The notes below the pieces were generated by a model. It was not told the DNA's origin. It saw only the letters and a program-made list of their open reading frames with translations, and made no database searches. Shown piece by piece: positions 1 to 10,826 of a stretch of 64,000 bases of DNA (positions are counted from its first letter, which is position 1; every line of letters begins with the position of its first letter). This stretch comes from Undaria pinnatifida (taxonomy: Eukaryota; Sar; Phaeophyceae; Laminariales; Alariaceae): positions 1,732,616 to 1,796,615 of the forward strand of contig JABAKD010000018.1 of the NCBI GenBank assembly GCA_012845835.1, written 5' to 3'. Position numbers and translations under genes: made by a program.

Positions 1-313
1 CACTGAGCCAGGCTCTTCTCCCCCCTCCCAACAACGGTACGTGACTTCAATAAACGAGAACATTCCAGCTCTTTCTTCCCTCGTCCACTCGCATCGAATT
101 CGCAATACCTAATTAAAAAAAGGTCGGTACACTTGCTAGGGCCGTTCGTGTCATCCCCATGTTCTCAACCGTTATATCCACCCAACAACGGCAGCCACAG
201 CACGCACCCAGTATAGTATATTGTGAATGTATGGGCTACGCATGCATATGGCATGGATACAGGAGGCAAGCATTATGTGGGGGTATATATTGTGTAGGTC
301 GCAGCCCATAGCA

Positions 314-646
314 TCAAGCATCCACCACCGGTACTACCGACTCCCCGTCCTGGGGACAAACAATTTTTGTGGTGTCACGGAGCGCTTTTTGTGGGTGGTG
401 GTGTGCCGTCTTCGCGTAAATTAAACCCTTCGTTGTAACCGACGACGATAACAAAAGCTGCATGAAGGCACATTGCGTGGATCCACACTGACTGTCCGTC
501 CTGAAGTCTGACCCAGGCACCTGCACGTTACTATGTGGCCGCGAAGACTGCTTATTGTCGTGACAGAGAACGTCATCCGCGTCACCACAAAAAAGATTTG
601 AATTCGGCGTTTGTTTCAATACAGATATGCGGGATGCCCACAGGTG
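314..646 (-). CDS. Possible 3'-terminal exon of an unrecognised gene
   Basis: An open frame of 110 codons on the minus strand runs from a splice-acceptor-like site (pyrimidine-rich then ACCCAG, just above 646) to a TGA at 314-316. It starts HLWASRISVLKQ and ends GESVVPVVDA. A shorter reading is also possible, with a 63-bp intron at 458-520 that has GTGCCT and ATGCAG ends in phase, so the frame is the same either way. I see no domain and recognise no family. The DNA upstream (650-1200) is repeat-like and shows no convincing further exon. This could be chance; confidence is low. Confidence 0.28.
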   Translation of the reverse strand, partial: HLWASRISVLKQTPNSNLFCGDADDVLCHDNKQSSRPHSNVQVPGSDFRTDSQCGSTQCAFMQLLLSSSVTTKGLIYAKTAHHHPQKALRDTTKIVCPQDGESVVPVVDA

Positions 647-1197
647 CTGGGTAAAAAAACGACGAGTTCGAGTCCAAACAATAGAGCCAAACAAGAGAAA
701 AACAGAACCAGAACAAAACAGTACGAATAGACCAAAGATCTGAGGCCAAAAAGGAACCTGGCTAGACTATATAATAGGGTATCACGGCGGAAGAAGATCA
801 GAGCACACAACCACACAAGAGATCGGGTTGCTGAAATGGCGAGCGAGTCAGGTGATCCTCATGACCTATACCATCCAATTGATTGGGGGGGGGGGGGCTA
901 CATACAGTAAGGGGTAACTCTTGGAGCATTTTCTTTGCAAAAGGTGACTCGGGGTCACTCGTGTGTGTGAGTGACCCCTCCTGTTCTCTTCGCGGACTAT
1001 GAAGCATTTCGCACACACCATGCTGTTAAAAATTTTGAGGTATCAATCCGCAATGGAGTGAACGGCTATCACGGAGATTCATTGTTAACAAGGGGGTAAA
1101 CGCCTTATTATCATGTTGCAAAAAAAAATCACCGGAAATTTCTCGAACAAATTTCGCAATATCTCGGCCAGAGAACGTGATATAGTCTATATATATA
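647..1197. other. Gene-poor interval with palindromic motif remnant
   Basis: No convincing exon is seen. Around 950-985 lies a degenerate copy of the GTCACTC...GAGTGAC palindrome that recurs through the first 8 kb. A G run sits near 885-897 and an AT-rich tract near 1185-1205 leads into the first family A repeat. Confidence 0.5.
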
Positions 1198-1735
1198 TTA
1201 TAAAAAATGGAAATACACTCCAGCTGTGAGATCGAAGATTTCGTCGAAACTCATCTTTGCAAGCTGAGTGTGATACTCCGATCGCGCGTATTACGAGTTG
1301 TGTGTCCTCATTAAGGATATAGGTCGGCGACTCCCCTTGCAACTACAGTGTAGCTATCAGGGTCAACAGGGTGATTTTAGGCAGTCTGTGCGCGGAAACT
1401 ATAAAACCCGTTTCTGAGGGGGACAAAATCTGACAGCTGTAGAGGAAAATGTATCCTTTTATCAAGTGAATCCTGCAAGTCGAATAACCGGTGCGGGGGG
1501 GGGCGGAGTTTTGAAGGACGTGGGGGCCTGGTTTCGATCAAAAGCGAGCGGGGTTGGAGGGGGGGGGCGGGAAGGGGGAGGGGGGCGGACGGTGGGGCAA
1601 TTTGTGCGTGTAAGCTATCAATCCTTTCAAGGGGATAAATCTGACGGTTTTGGGAAAAAAAAAAAAAAATGCACCAGTTTATCATGGGGGGGGGGGGGGT
1701 TGGGACGGGGGGGGGGGCGTGTGGGGCAGCTCAAT
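1198..1735 (+). repeat. Family A dispersed repeat, copy 1
   Basis: The copy starts at an AT-rich edge followed by AATACACTCCAGCTGTGAGA and continues through blocks shared by all family members: TTGCAAGCTG, TATAGGTCGGCGACTCCCC, the CTATCAGGGTCAACAGGGTG block and AAACTATAAAACCCGTTTCT. It then enters iterated modules separated by G runs. It has no coding potential I can support. The structure suggests a non-autonomous mobile element, but no target-site duplication or transposase is visible. Confidence 0.85.
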
Positions 1736-2059
1736 TATATATATATATTGCGCGCGCGCCGTGACCGTACGGCCTACGCAAACAATCCAAGCTATCGTTC
1801 ACCGTTATATCGATGAAGAATCGACAGAGTTATGACCCCATAGGCATCAAATGATAATGGATCTCCGTAGTAGTAGCTACCACGCAGCTCCGAAACAATC
1901 GCCCATAGAAAACGTGTGGTATTTTCATTGAGGTACTACAGAGCCATCCCACGGTAGGGGGGCGGGTTGGATGACCCCCTTTTTAGGGCACTTTTTTTTT
2001 CTCAAGTGGCTCGGTGTCACTCGCGCGGTTGACACCCCCCCCCCCCCTGTTTCTTGCAG

Positions 2060-2460
2060 TGTCTCAGGCTTTTTCGTGCTGTTTTAACATTCTCGATGAC
2101 GCACATGCTACGATAGATAGAGGAGGGCTCGCCACCACTTTTTCTTTCTTCTGAGATTCCTCAATTTGGGAGCTTATGAGACATCTCCCCGAAAAGCTGG
2201 CTTGGAGTAAAACAAAACCCCTGACTACCGGACGAAAAACTCCCGGACGAAAAACTCCCCATGACCAAGGCACACTACTGGCGCTCCCCATTTATTCGAC
2301 CAAGCAAGGCACACTAACACGAGAATCATATGTATGCAAAAAAAAAAAATAGAGCTTTTTTCGACGGTTTTGGGTTAAGGAGCTCCGTCATTCAGAGAAC
2401 CATTTCAGACAATACAAACGAAAAATGATACCTCTATGATATGTCGTAGCATGCGTCCGA
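2060..2460 (+). repeat. Family D dispersed repeat, copy
   Basis: The marker block is a phrase close to CTCAATTTGGGAGCT, followed by AAAACTCCC-type text, a short A run, and an end near TACCTCTATGATA...AGCATGCGTC. The same ordered blocks recur at 4545-4800, 5020-5200, 5395-5660, 48150-48345 and 53950-54290. No product is encoded. It is likely a MITE-like or other non-autonomous repeat. Confidence 0.65.
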
Positions 2461-3079
2461 TGTTAACACGAAACGGGATGGTACACGTTTAAGCTCTGCA
2501 CAAAACAAATCGCCGAACGTGTCTTCGCCAAGTGAGGTACAGAGTCACTCGCGCGAGGATGATAGTCTCAAACCCGGTAGAATGACAACTGGGAGCACCC
2601 CCCTACCCTGTAGCTTTGATCTCTAATAGTCAGTGTGTCGGTCTTAGATTGCAACGAACGGTGACGCGCAATAAAATAGAGATGCAGCGGAAACAGCACC
2701 TTTCGGCCCTAAACGAGATAGTCAGAACGTGATAAACGAGATCAGAACGTGACGAGGAGACACCCATTGATTCAAAATCTCGTGTGGCAGGGTGACGAGA
2801 TCTGTTTTTTTTTTTCCTTGTTAAACGATTATTTTGCTTTTGTCTTTGTTGATAGATCTCTAAAGGTGTACACGTAGCTGGCGCGGGAAGGCGTGACGAT
2901 GACTCCAGACGGTGACACAGAACTCTTATATTATCCAGCCGTCGAGCCTGACTCGGTCTCATATGGAGCAAAACTACGAGTGACAGCTCATGGCAAATCA
3001 TGCCGGAAAACATCCGGCCAAACAGTCCCCTTACACCTTATACATGAATCCCTTACCAACATACGGAACTCCATAATAT

Positions 3080-3301
3080 ATGATGGATCATAACCGTCAT
3101 GTTCATGAGGACAATCAACAGTCTTATTATGACTTCGCCCCAGGGCTTGTTTCGCGCGGGTCTCTGCCCTTTCGCTTCACCCAAAACGTTATTGTTTTAC
3201 ACGGTGAGGTGTACAGCTTCCTCAAGCGGGGAGAGCCTTTTGCAGAAAACACACACAAAACGGTGCACCTCTGCCGTACTCGTATGCGTCTTGTGCTTTA
3301 A
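3080..3301 (+). CDS. Small ORF, 73 codons, unknown
   Basis: Two consecutive ATG codons open a 73-codon frame ending in TAA (start MMDHNRHVHEDN, end MRLVL). Composition is mixed and not low-complexity, unlike the neighbouring repeats. It has no recognised motif, no membrane segment and no clear intron signals. It may be a chance ORF or an exon of a larger gene. Confidence 0.15.
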   Translation: MMDHNRHVHEDNQQSYYDFAPGLVSRGSLPFRFTQNVIVLHGEVYSFLKRGEPFAENTHKTVHLCRTRMRLVL

Positions 3302-3736
3302 ACATTGGCTTTGTTGGACAAGCAGAGGTATAGCGCGCACATTTATAATAAGATTAAGGGGGATTTTACAGACACAGGCCACCCTTTGCGCAGGTCTCCC
3401 TAACAACTAGGCAGGTCCCACGTTCGTCACTCCCTTCAAAGGGATGTGTGAACCCCTTTATTTCATGTTCTAGTATTTAGATATTTCGCCTTCATAGGCT
3501 CCCAGGGTTACTACCTTACCACATTCAAGTGGCCACAGAAAAAGAATGCGCCACCCCTACAGCAGCACGCCTCCATATTCAGTTATTTAATCTGACCGAA
3601 TCGATGTTGCCTGCGGCAGGAAAGGCACCCCCCGTTTGCATTACCAAGTTCAGGCTACTCGCGCGAGTGGCCCAGCACCTTCTCCAAACGGATTTCAACA
3701 TCGTTTGTTAGCACGACCTATAGTAGCAGACGTATA

Positions 3737-3990
3737 TCATAAAAAATTAAAATACACTCCAGCTAGCTGTGACACCGAATATTTTGTCGAAACTCGTCTT
3801 TGCAAGCTGTTGTGTGTGATACTCCGATCGCGCGTATTGCGGGTTGTGTGCCCTCATTAAAGATATAGGTCGGCGACTCCCCCTTGCAACTACAGTGTAG
3901 CTATCAGGGTCAACAGGGTGTCTTTAGTCAGTCTGTGCGCGGAAACTATAAAACCCGTTCCTGAGGGGGACAAAATCTGACAGCTAATAT
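3737..3990 (+). repeat. Family A repeat, copy 2 (truncated)
   Basis: It matches family A from the AATACACTCCAGCT start through GGTCGGCGACTCCCCC and AAACTATAAAACCCG to GACAAAATCTGACAGCT. It then stops abruptly, so the G-run modules are missing. The 3' truncation point coincides with unrelated sequence at about 3990. Confidence 0.85.
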
Positions 3991-4539
3991 AATAGTTGAG
4001 GCCGCAAAAAAAGCACACACAGCAATAATAACAGGAGATATCCTCGCGCAAGCGTGTGGGTCTTATCCGATGATAAATGAGCCACAGTAGAAGGTGTCCC
4101 CCCCCCCCGCCATGGCCTTGGTGATCACCGGAAATCACCGGTACGCGTGACAACTCTAAAACGCGGTAGCGTACGTACAACCCTGAATGAGCGCACAGCA
4201 GTATGTACATATTAGTGGAGAAATGCAGAGGCATGATGCCCTACGGGGAGAGGTTCGCCGATTGGTTCAAGACTGAGGCTTCTCATTCTACTTGATTGAG
4301 GAGGAGCTCTATTTTCACCCCTCACCAAAAGAACCGATTGGGACAATCGATGCCAAAAAGTATATATACTCGATGAACATAAACCATCATCCTCCATGGC
4401 CCAGCAGGTATATCTACACGACAAAAAATATTGCGAAAAAAGTAAAACAAACGAAATTTCCACACCGCGGATTTGGGTCAAGAATGCGCAGTCGTACAGA
4501 ATGCATGCGTTTCAGCCAAAGACCCGTTTTACTAAAGAG

Positions 4540-4810
4540 GTGTGCACACCACTTTTTTTCTGAGGTGATTCTCAATTTGGGAGCTTAAGACCTCTCCCAA
4601 AAAAGCTGGTTTTGGAGAAAATAAAACACTGCTAACGACGTACGCCAGATGAAAAAATCCTATTGCAGCCCTAGGTATGAAACGCGAAGAATCACGAAAA
4701 AAAAATGTCGATAAAAGGACCCCCGTAATTTAGAAACCATTTCCGCCAAAAAAAGGTATACCTTAATATCTCTACCTTAGCACGCGTCCAAAACGTGCTA
4801 CTTACTCTAT
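4540..4810 (+). repeat. Family D repeat, copy
   Basis: It contains CTCAATTTGGGAGCTTAAGA, a CTCCCAAAAAAGCTGG block, an A run, and the closing phrase GGTATACCTTAATATCTCTACC followed by TTAGCACGCGTCC. The order is the same as in the copies near 2.1, 5.1 and 5.4 kb. Confidence 0.65.
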
Positions 4811-5019
4811 CAATATTTTAGCATGCGTTTGCAGAAGAGGGTAGCCGTCCCGCAGTGTAGGGGTGGAGCAGATTCTAATAATTTTCTGGGTTCCTAACAC
4901 GGGGGGAGCTCAACATCTCATCATCTCGATCACCCGAAAAATGACGTCTCGACGGGGCATGCGTTCGAACCACCCGATCAAGACGCGTGCTACGATCTAG
5001 AACTGCACACCATCACTAT

Positions 5020-5200
5020 TTTTTCTGCAACGAAGTTCCTCAATTTTGGGAGCTAAATGTTGACCTCTCCCAAAAACTGATTGGCACCAAATAAACCTGC
5101 TTGATCGCGGATGAAAAATCCCGCGGCCTAGGTATTCAACGAGAATCATGCGAAAAAAAAGCATATTTCCGATTATTTGTATAAACGTACGTATGTATGT
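5020..5200 (+). repeat. Family D repeat, copy (interrupted)
   Basis: It holds TTCCTCAATTTTGGGAGCT and a CTCTCCCAAAAACTGAT block as in the other copies. The 3' part is interrupted by a (GTAT)n and G-run microsatellite at 5185-5243. Confidence 0.55.
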
Positions 5201-5394
5201 ATGTGTGGGTGGGCGTATGTATGGGGGGGGGAGGGGGGGGGGGACTACCCGATTAATAAGATCTCATGGCTTAGGTAAACAAAAACAAAGAAAAACATGC
5301 TATCAAAAACAAAATGGCGATATCTATTCCGACGATTTTTTTACTTAATTAAGTTAAAACGTCCCACCGACGCGTGCTACTACATCTCGAGGGG

Positions 5395-5660
5395 CGCACC
5401 AATGTTTTTTCTGCGGTTTCCTCAATTTGGGAGCTCAAGACATGTCCCTCCCACGAAACGAGATATGGAGAGAAATAAAACTGATACACCGACGGGTGAA
5501 ACATCCCCATGGCCTAGGTACACGACGACAATAATAATCATGGAAAAAAAAAAAAATGACCTGTTTCCGACGATTTGGGGTTAATAAGGAGCCCGTCATT
5601 CAGAAAACAAAATAGCCAAAATAAGGTATGCCTTAATACTTCTACCGTGTAGCAGGCGTC
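5395..5660 (+). repeat. Family D repeat, copy
   Basis: The block TTCCTCAATTTGGGAGCTCA is followed by CCCACGAAAC, an A run, CGATTTGGGGTTAATAAGGA and GGTATGCCTTAATACTTCTAC. It lies about 375 bp after the preceding copy, so the two form a loose tandem pair. Confidence 0.6.
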
Positions 5661-7059
5661 CATCCTGCGAAAACCGTTCCAGGACAAAGGCTGCGGTAGG
5701 CGGGGAGGGGAGGTCTCCACGGACCTTTTCATTTCTGGATTTTGAGCCACTCGCACGAGTGAAACGCAGCACTATACCTCACGGACGAAGAGGCTCAAAG
5801 TGGATTTTCCTTGGCGCACCGTATATAGCTACAAAGAACCATTCCACTGTGGAACCATACCGAAAAAAAAAAACTGAAAGAAAAAACAGCGAACAAGACC
5901 AAAGCTAGAGGGTAGGGGGCAGGTCCCTTCTATTAGGGACCATTTCCTGCAGCGTCTCTCGGGGTCACTCGAGCGAGTGACCACCCTGTTCCTTGGCGGT
6001 CATGGCGCGCCTTTCGTGATGCTGTTTTCATTTCTCGATATGAATCTTAACGCTTATAGAGCCCCAAAACCCCTCCCTATACTAACTTCACGTAAATTTG
6101 GCCCCCAAAAGGGTTTCCAGTTGTAAAGGCGTTAATGGGATGGACTTAGCTAAGTTGCGCCAAACTAACCCCACCTAACATAACGTGTTTTGTTTTTGCA
6201 GAAGAAGTGAGATACAGAGTCACTCGTCCGACTGGTGAAGACCAGGTAGTGAAAATCGGGGAGAGCACCCCCTACCGTGTATCCTTGCTGACAAAATGTC
6301 AAGAGACTGCGCAATGGAACGGGAGGGGGTCACTCACAAAAGTGCCCCCCCCGGAGATTTACACACACTCAAAAAAAAAACGGCCCCAAACGTGACCCGC
6401 CCCCCTTTCATGCACGACCTTCTTCTCAGCCGAAACCCGTGGTACCTCTTACTATCGTAGGTCAGATTTACTTGTTCCTCATTGGAGGAGTTGCGTCGGT
6501 CAGCAAGTTTTGGGCGTCGAAAAGTACCTCCCTTTTTTATCGAAACAGAGCAGAGATATAACCATCCACCCCTTTCTCTGACGGCCCACGGGGGCGGCCG
6601 GGAGCGGCCGGGGGCGGCGGGTATGCGCAAGTTGGTAGAGCACAGGTAGGTAGAGATCTGAACCGACCCTCTTTCCGTGTGCACCGCACGATAACAAGGA
6701 TTGGTTCCACAGCGATTGTTTATGTTTGTGTGTCCAGACGGCTTTCAATCGTCCCAGCTACCTACCAGAGTATTCAATGGGATGTGGGGAAGTGGGTGTG
6801 GGTCATTGGTAAGAATCGGGCATAAATCGGGCATATTCCATATATATGTTGTAGGCAGTGCTGGATAGCTGTCACGCTTTAGTTGTTCCCCCGAGGTGTG
6901 ATAAGATGGTCCAGAGATGGCCGTTTCTTGGCCCAAACGTTTTCAGAAGGGTCGACCGGGCGCTCACCAAACCCAAACTCGACGGTGAGTGTCATTGTTG
7001 TTGTTGTGCGCGGTAGGGAACTCACTCTCGGGAATTTTTTGTTTGCAGTATAGTAGCTC

Positions 7060-7083
7060 GGGGTCACTCGCGCGAGTGACCCC
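7060..7083. repeat. 24-bp perfect palindrome (core GGTCACTCGCGCGAGTGACC)
   Basis: The site is a perfect dyad with twelve bases on each side of a CG centre. Imperfect versions occur near 955, 2013, 2540, 3658, 5962, 6215, 8270, 27845 and 28015, often followed by a CCTGTTCCTTGCGG-like phrase. It may be the conserved end or hairpin of a repeat family, or a protein-binding dyad. Confidence 0.75.
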
Positions 7084-7775
7084 CCTGTCCCTGTGCGGTG
7101 TTAAAAGCTTGTTCGTGGTTGTTTTTTTATTTCGCGATCTATGAATTCATGGCGAGTCGGTTCTATATGGTAACGCCCCCAACTTCTTCTTTAACGAAAT
7201 CGTCGGTTTCAAAACCAGAGCTCTCCCGGGGTGGTATTTCCTGAAATACGGTGTGTCCCCCTCGACACCCTGACGTCATCGACCGACAGGCCTTTGCACA
7301 CAAGGAAATTTACTCGTATGGAGATCTTTGTTTTTTCAATAATAGTTTATTTCCTTGTGTCGAGCAGCCATGAAACGTTCGTTAAAGAATATCGCTGGTT
7401 TTGGGGGGGGGGGCTATCGTAGGATCAGTCGTGCCCAATTTCAATGTGGGTAGCCTCGCTGCGCGAAGCAAGTCACCTATTATTACTATAAATATTATTA
7501 CTGCACGAAAAGGAAGAAAAAATCGCGAAAAAGATCAAAATCGTGTTGGCACAAAAACCAAATTTGCAGGAAGCAGCTGAAAGGTCAAAAAACAACTGGC
7601 CAAACGAGCAAAAACAAAAAAAATAAAGGCCTAGCAAGAAACCGAAGAAAAGCTGGACCGTGTTCCGCAAGTAAGCTGCACCGTTCGATGGACCGTTCGA
7701 CCCCGGAAATGCCAGGGATGCACCAACCGAGCACTCTCAGCAGAATGAAAGTTGGTACGAGTAAGTATATTTATA

Positions 7776-8220
7776 TTATAAAAAATGAAATACACTCCAG
7801 TCTGTGAGATCGAAGATTTCGCCGAAACTCATCTTTGCAAGCTGTGTGTGATACTCCGATCGCGCGCATTACGAGTTGTGTGTCCTCATTAAGGATATAG
7901 GTCGGCGACTCCCCTTACAGCTACAGTGTAGCTATCAGGGTCAACAGGATGATTTTAGTCAGTCTGTGCGCGGAAACTATAAAACCCGTTTCTGAGGGGG
8001 ACAAATTCTGACAGCTGTGAAGGGAAAGGGGGGGGCTGGTTTTGATCAAAAGCGAGCGGGTTTGGAGGGGGGCGGGGGGGGGGGGGGGGGGGGGGGGGGA
8101 AGGGGCAATTTGTGCATGTAAGCTATAAATCCTTTCGAGGGGATAAATCTGACGGTTTTGGCACCAGTATATTATTGGGGGCGGGAGGGGGGGGGGGGGG
8201 GCAGCTCGATATGTGCCTGG
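7776..8220 (+). repeat. Family A repeat, copy 3
   Basis: It begins in an AT-rich edge with AAATACACTCCAGTCTGTGA and keeps the GGTCGGCGACTCCCC and AAACTATAAAACCCGTTTCT blocks. Two internal G runs follow, the first about 26 G long near 8072-8099. The module between the G runs (GGGGATAAATCTGACGGTTTTGG) is shared with copies 1, 5 and 8. Confidence 0.85.
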
Positions 8221-9479
8221 AAACTATACATTTTTTATATAATTCTTATTTTTCGTCTGTGAGGTACACGGTCGGTCGCTCGTGCGAGTGGCTCAAATCC
8301 AGCCGTGTGAAAAGGGGGCGGGGCGGGTATATCAAAACGATCGTAACATCCTCCTTACCGCAGCCATGGTCGTTATTTACGTTTGTATACATACCTGGTA
8401 CTAATAACTGTACTAGAAAAGAGTCATCCCACGGTAGGGGTTGTTTGCAGTTTTTGCGCCAAAAAGTGCATGTTTTTGCGCCAAAAAGTCCCTAGGCGAT
8501 TGAGTTCCTCAAATGTGAGGAGCTGCCGGTCAATGAATGAAGCAATTTCACGAGTATGTAACACGTTGTTTTAGGGCTGCTAAGTAAGGCATAGAAGCTT
8601 GGTCGGGTGGTGCGAACGAATGCCTTCGAAGTCATGTAGTATCGGGTGAGATATTGAGTTCCTCCTCATGTGAGGGGAGCTCAGGGACTTTTTGACGCTG
8701 CAACCCTAACGTGGAATGGCACGCCGGCGGTGGATTGTACGTCGGGGTTGCATTTAATTTTCCAACAACAAAAAAAAACGCACACGTACGTGTACACACA
8801 CATTTTTCCGGCGGTGGGGTATAGAGCTCCTCAGTCAAGCAATTAGCCCTCAGAAACAAATTGATGGTACCAGTGCACCTCAATACCGTGTGTACGACGC
8901 GTTCTCTACGACATCACAGAGGTATATAGTATCACTTTTTTTGGCCGCAAAACGGTTTTGAAAAATGCCGATGAGGGCTCCTTAACCGAAAGCCGTCAAA
9001 AATTTCACTATTTACTCTTGTTGCTCTGCAAGGTTCGACACGAGTTGTTTGTGTACCTAGGGGCCATAAATAAATATGGTGCTATTTCATCGTGGACAGC
9101 GCTTATATTCTCTCCAAATCAGGTTTGGACTTGGATATATATGTATAGAGCTCGACATCTATCCAAGTGAGGGATAGTATCAGCAAAAACGATGGCGTGC
9201 ACCTCTCCCGTACAGCATGTATCTATACTGTTGAAATAGTATGCAGTTCGTGTCTAGAGAGCCCCTGACGTGGAGAGCCTCGGAACGGTTGAGCGTTCTA
9301 TTAGCCCTATGAAATATCTTAGCTGCGTCTTGTACCCCCCGTAATACCGCGGCGTCGTTCATTTGAATTGTAGCGGTGCGTGTGTGTCTGCAGGAGGCGT
9401 TCGTTATGGGGGGGAAGGGGGGGGGGTAGAAGAGCCCGCTTGATAACCCCGGGTCTTAGTTACGTCCAGGGAGGGAGGA
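8221..9479. other. Interval of degraded repeats, no supported gene
   Basis: Fragments of family D recur on both strands near 8480-8700 and 8940-9000, together with a degenerate palindrome near 8270-8300. I see no exon with matched splice signals. Confidence 0.45.
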
Positions 9480-9497
9480 GGAGAGAGAAAACATCGT

Positions 9498-10500
9498 TGG
9501 AAGGTCTAGGTCGACGAGCCATCGTAGCGTTGGTTGGTGAAAGGGTAGCTGGACGGGCGTGTTTAGAGGTGGGCGGGCGTGCCACGAAACAGGCTGCTTT
9601 AGCCGCGCTGCGTCAGGCATTACTTTGCTTTTCCCTGGCTTTGACTTGCGCTGATTTTGCGCAAGCAATGTCTTTTCTTCGCCTCGCTGCTGCCTTTGGC
9701 TTCCTTGACTTTGTTTTCTGCCTCTCTTGGTTAGCGTCGCTCTGCCGTTCTCGGCTCGAATCAACTTGTGGTTCCTGGCGTTTGTTGGCTTTGCCTTCTG
9801 CCTGTTTTGAATAGCAGGGTGTTTTTTCTTTGTGCCGCCATGTTACAGGGCGCCCTCTGTTTCCCAAACCTAATACGTCGCGTCGCTTTTCAAAGCATTG
9901 TGTTTGGTCCCTTTGGTTAGGTTTGTTTCAATTGCCTTTCTGGGACATGTGCGCGACTAATTCGTTTTAGATGTGGAGCGCTTTATTTTGTTGTGCGTGC
10001 TTGGGAGTTACTGCTGCCCGATTCAACTGTGGAATGTTATACCTACCAGGTACCTGGTATATTTTAGCCTAACTTTCGAACAATTATTTATTGTTCTGCT
10101 AGACACAGGCTTTTTCGTTCGGTGGCGTTTTACAGTTTTTTGCCCGTTTCTTTCTCGCGTTTGTTCGTCTGCTCTGGCGGCTTTTGTTCGTTCGCTTCGA
10201 TGGCTACATTTTATTTTCGTTCGCTAAACGCATCTCATCCCCCCTCCAACCCTGGCGGTCTTTTGTTGCGTATTGTACATGTTCGCTGTTGGGTTGGACC
10301 ACGCTTCTAGTCAGTGGGCTTTGGTTTTGGCTTGGCCTTCTTTGATTGTGGCGGTGAAGCGCGAACCTGAAAAAAAAACACAATAAGGGTAGGTTTGGTA
10401 GGGTATTGCGAGTGCCCCCAGCATATACCTGAGTATCGCGATCAACAATCGGACGTGGTCAGACGTGGTACCCGGGGTATCCTAGAGTACATACCCGACT
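9498..10500 (+). repeat. Family C repeat, copy 1 (~1 kb)
   Basis: This stretch is homologous to 17565-18575. Shared blocks in order include GGTCTAGGTCGACGAGC, TTGCGCTGATTTTGCGCA, CTTGGTTAGCGT, TTCGTTCGCTTCG, CTGTTGGGTTGGACCACGCT and GAAGCGCGAACCT, ending with CGGACGTG.TCAGA.GTGG. Both copies are on the same strand. No long conserved reading frame is visible. The element type is unknown. Confidence 0.8.
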
Positions 10501-10574
10501 AAACGAATCCTTGTGAACCGTTTCATCTGTTGTTCTTGCCGTTTTTCGGGGCGGGTTGAGTCTCGTGGCCTATA

Positions 10575-10826
10575 TTATGGCCATTTACTCTTCATGCGTT
10601 TCCTGCTCTTTTGGCAGCGACGGTGAAGCATGAATCCCTTTCGAGACCCGAACATAGCGATACAACAATTACAAGTGCGATAATTCCATTCGTTCTTGGT
10701 TGTGAAAAAGAACATAGCTTCAGCCGCTGACGCACAGTGGTGAGCTGCGAGCTGAGGTTTTACATTCGGATCGCACCCGCAATAATAAAAAAACGTCGTG
10801 TTATTGTATAGCAGTGATGGGTCTTC
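10575..10826 (-). CDS. Terminal exon of unrecognised minus-strand gene
   Basis: The acceptor is CGCTCCACAG just above 10826. The exon encodes 83 residues and TAA in phase 0, starting EDPSLLYNNTTFF. Cys and His are clustered: YYCGC, AAHHC, RTCNCC and LHRRC, followed by a basic tail (KSRKRMKSKWP). The spacing looks like metal-binding fingers but fits no family I can name. Confidence 0.55.
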   Translation of the reverse strand, partial: EDPSLLYNNTTFFYYCGCDPNVKPQLAAHHCASAAEAMFFFTTKNEWNYRTCNCCIAMFGSRKGFMLHRRCQKSRKRMKSKWP

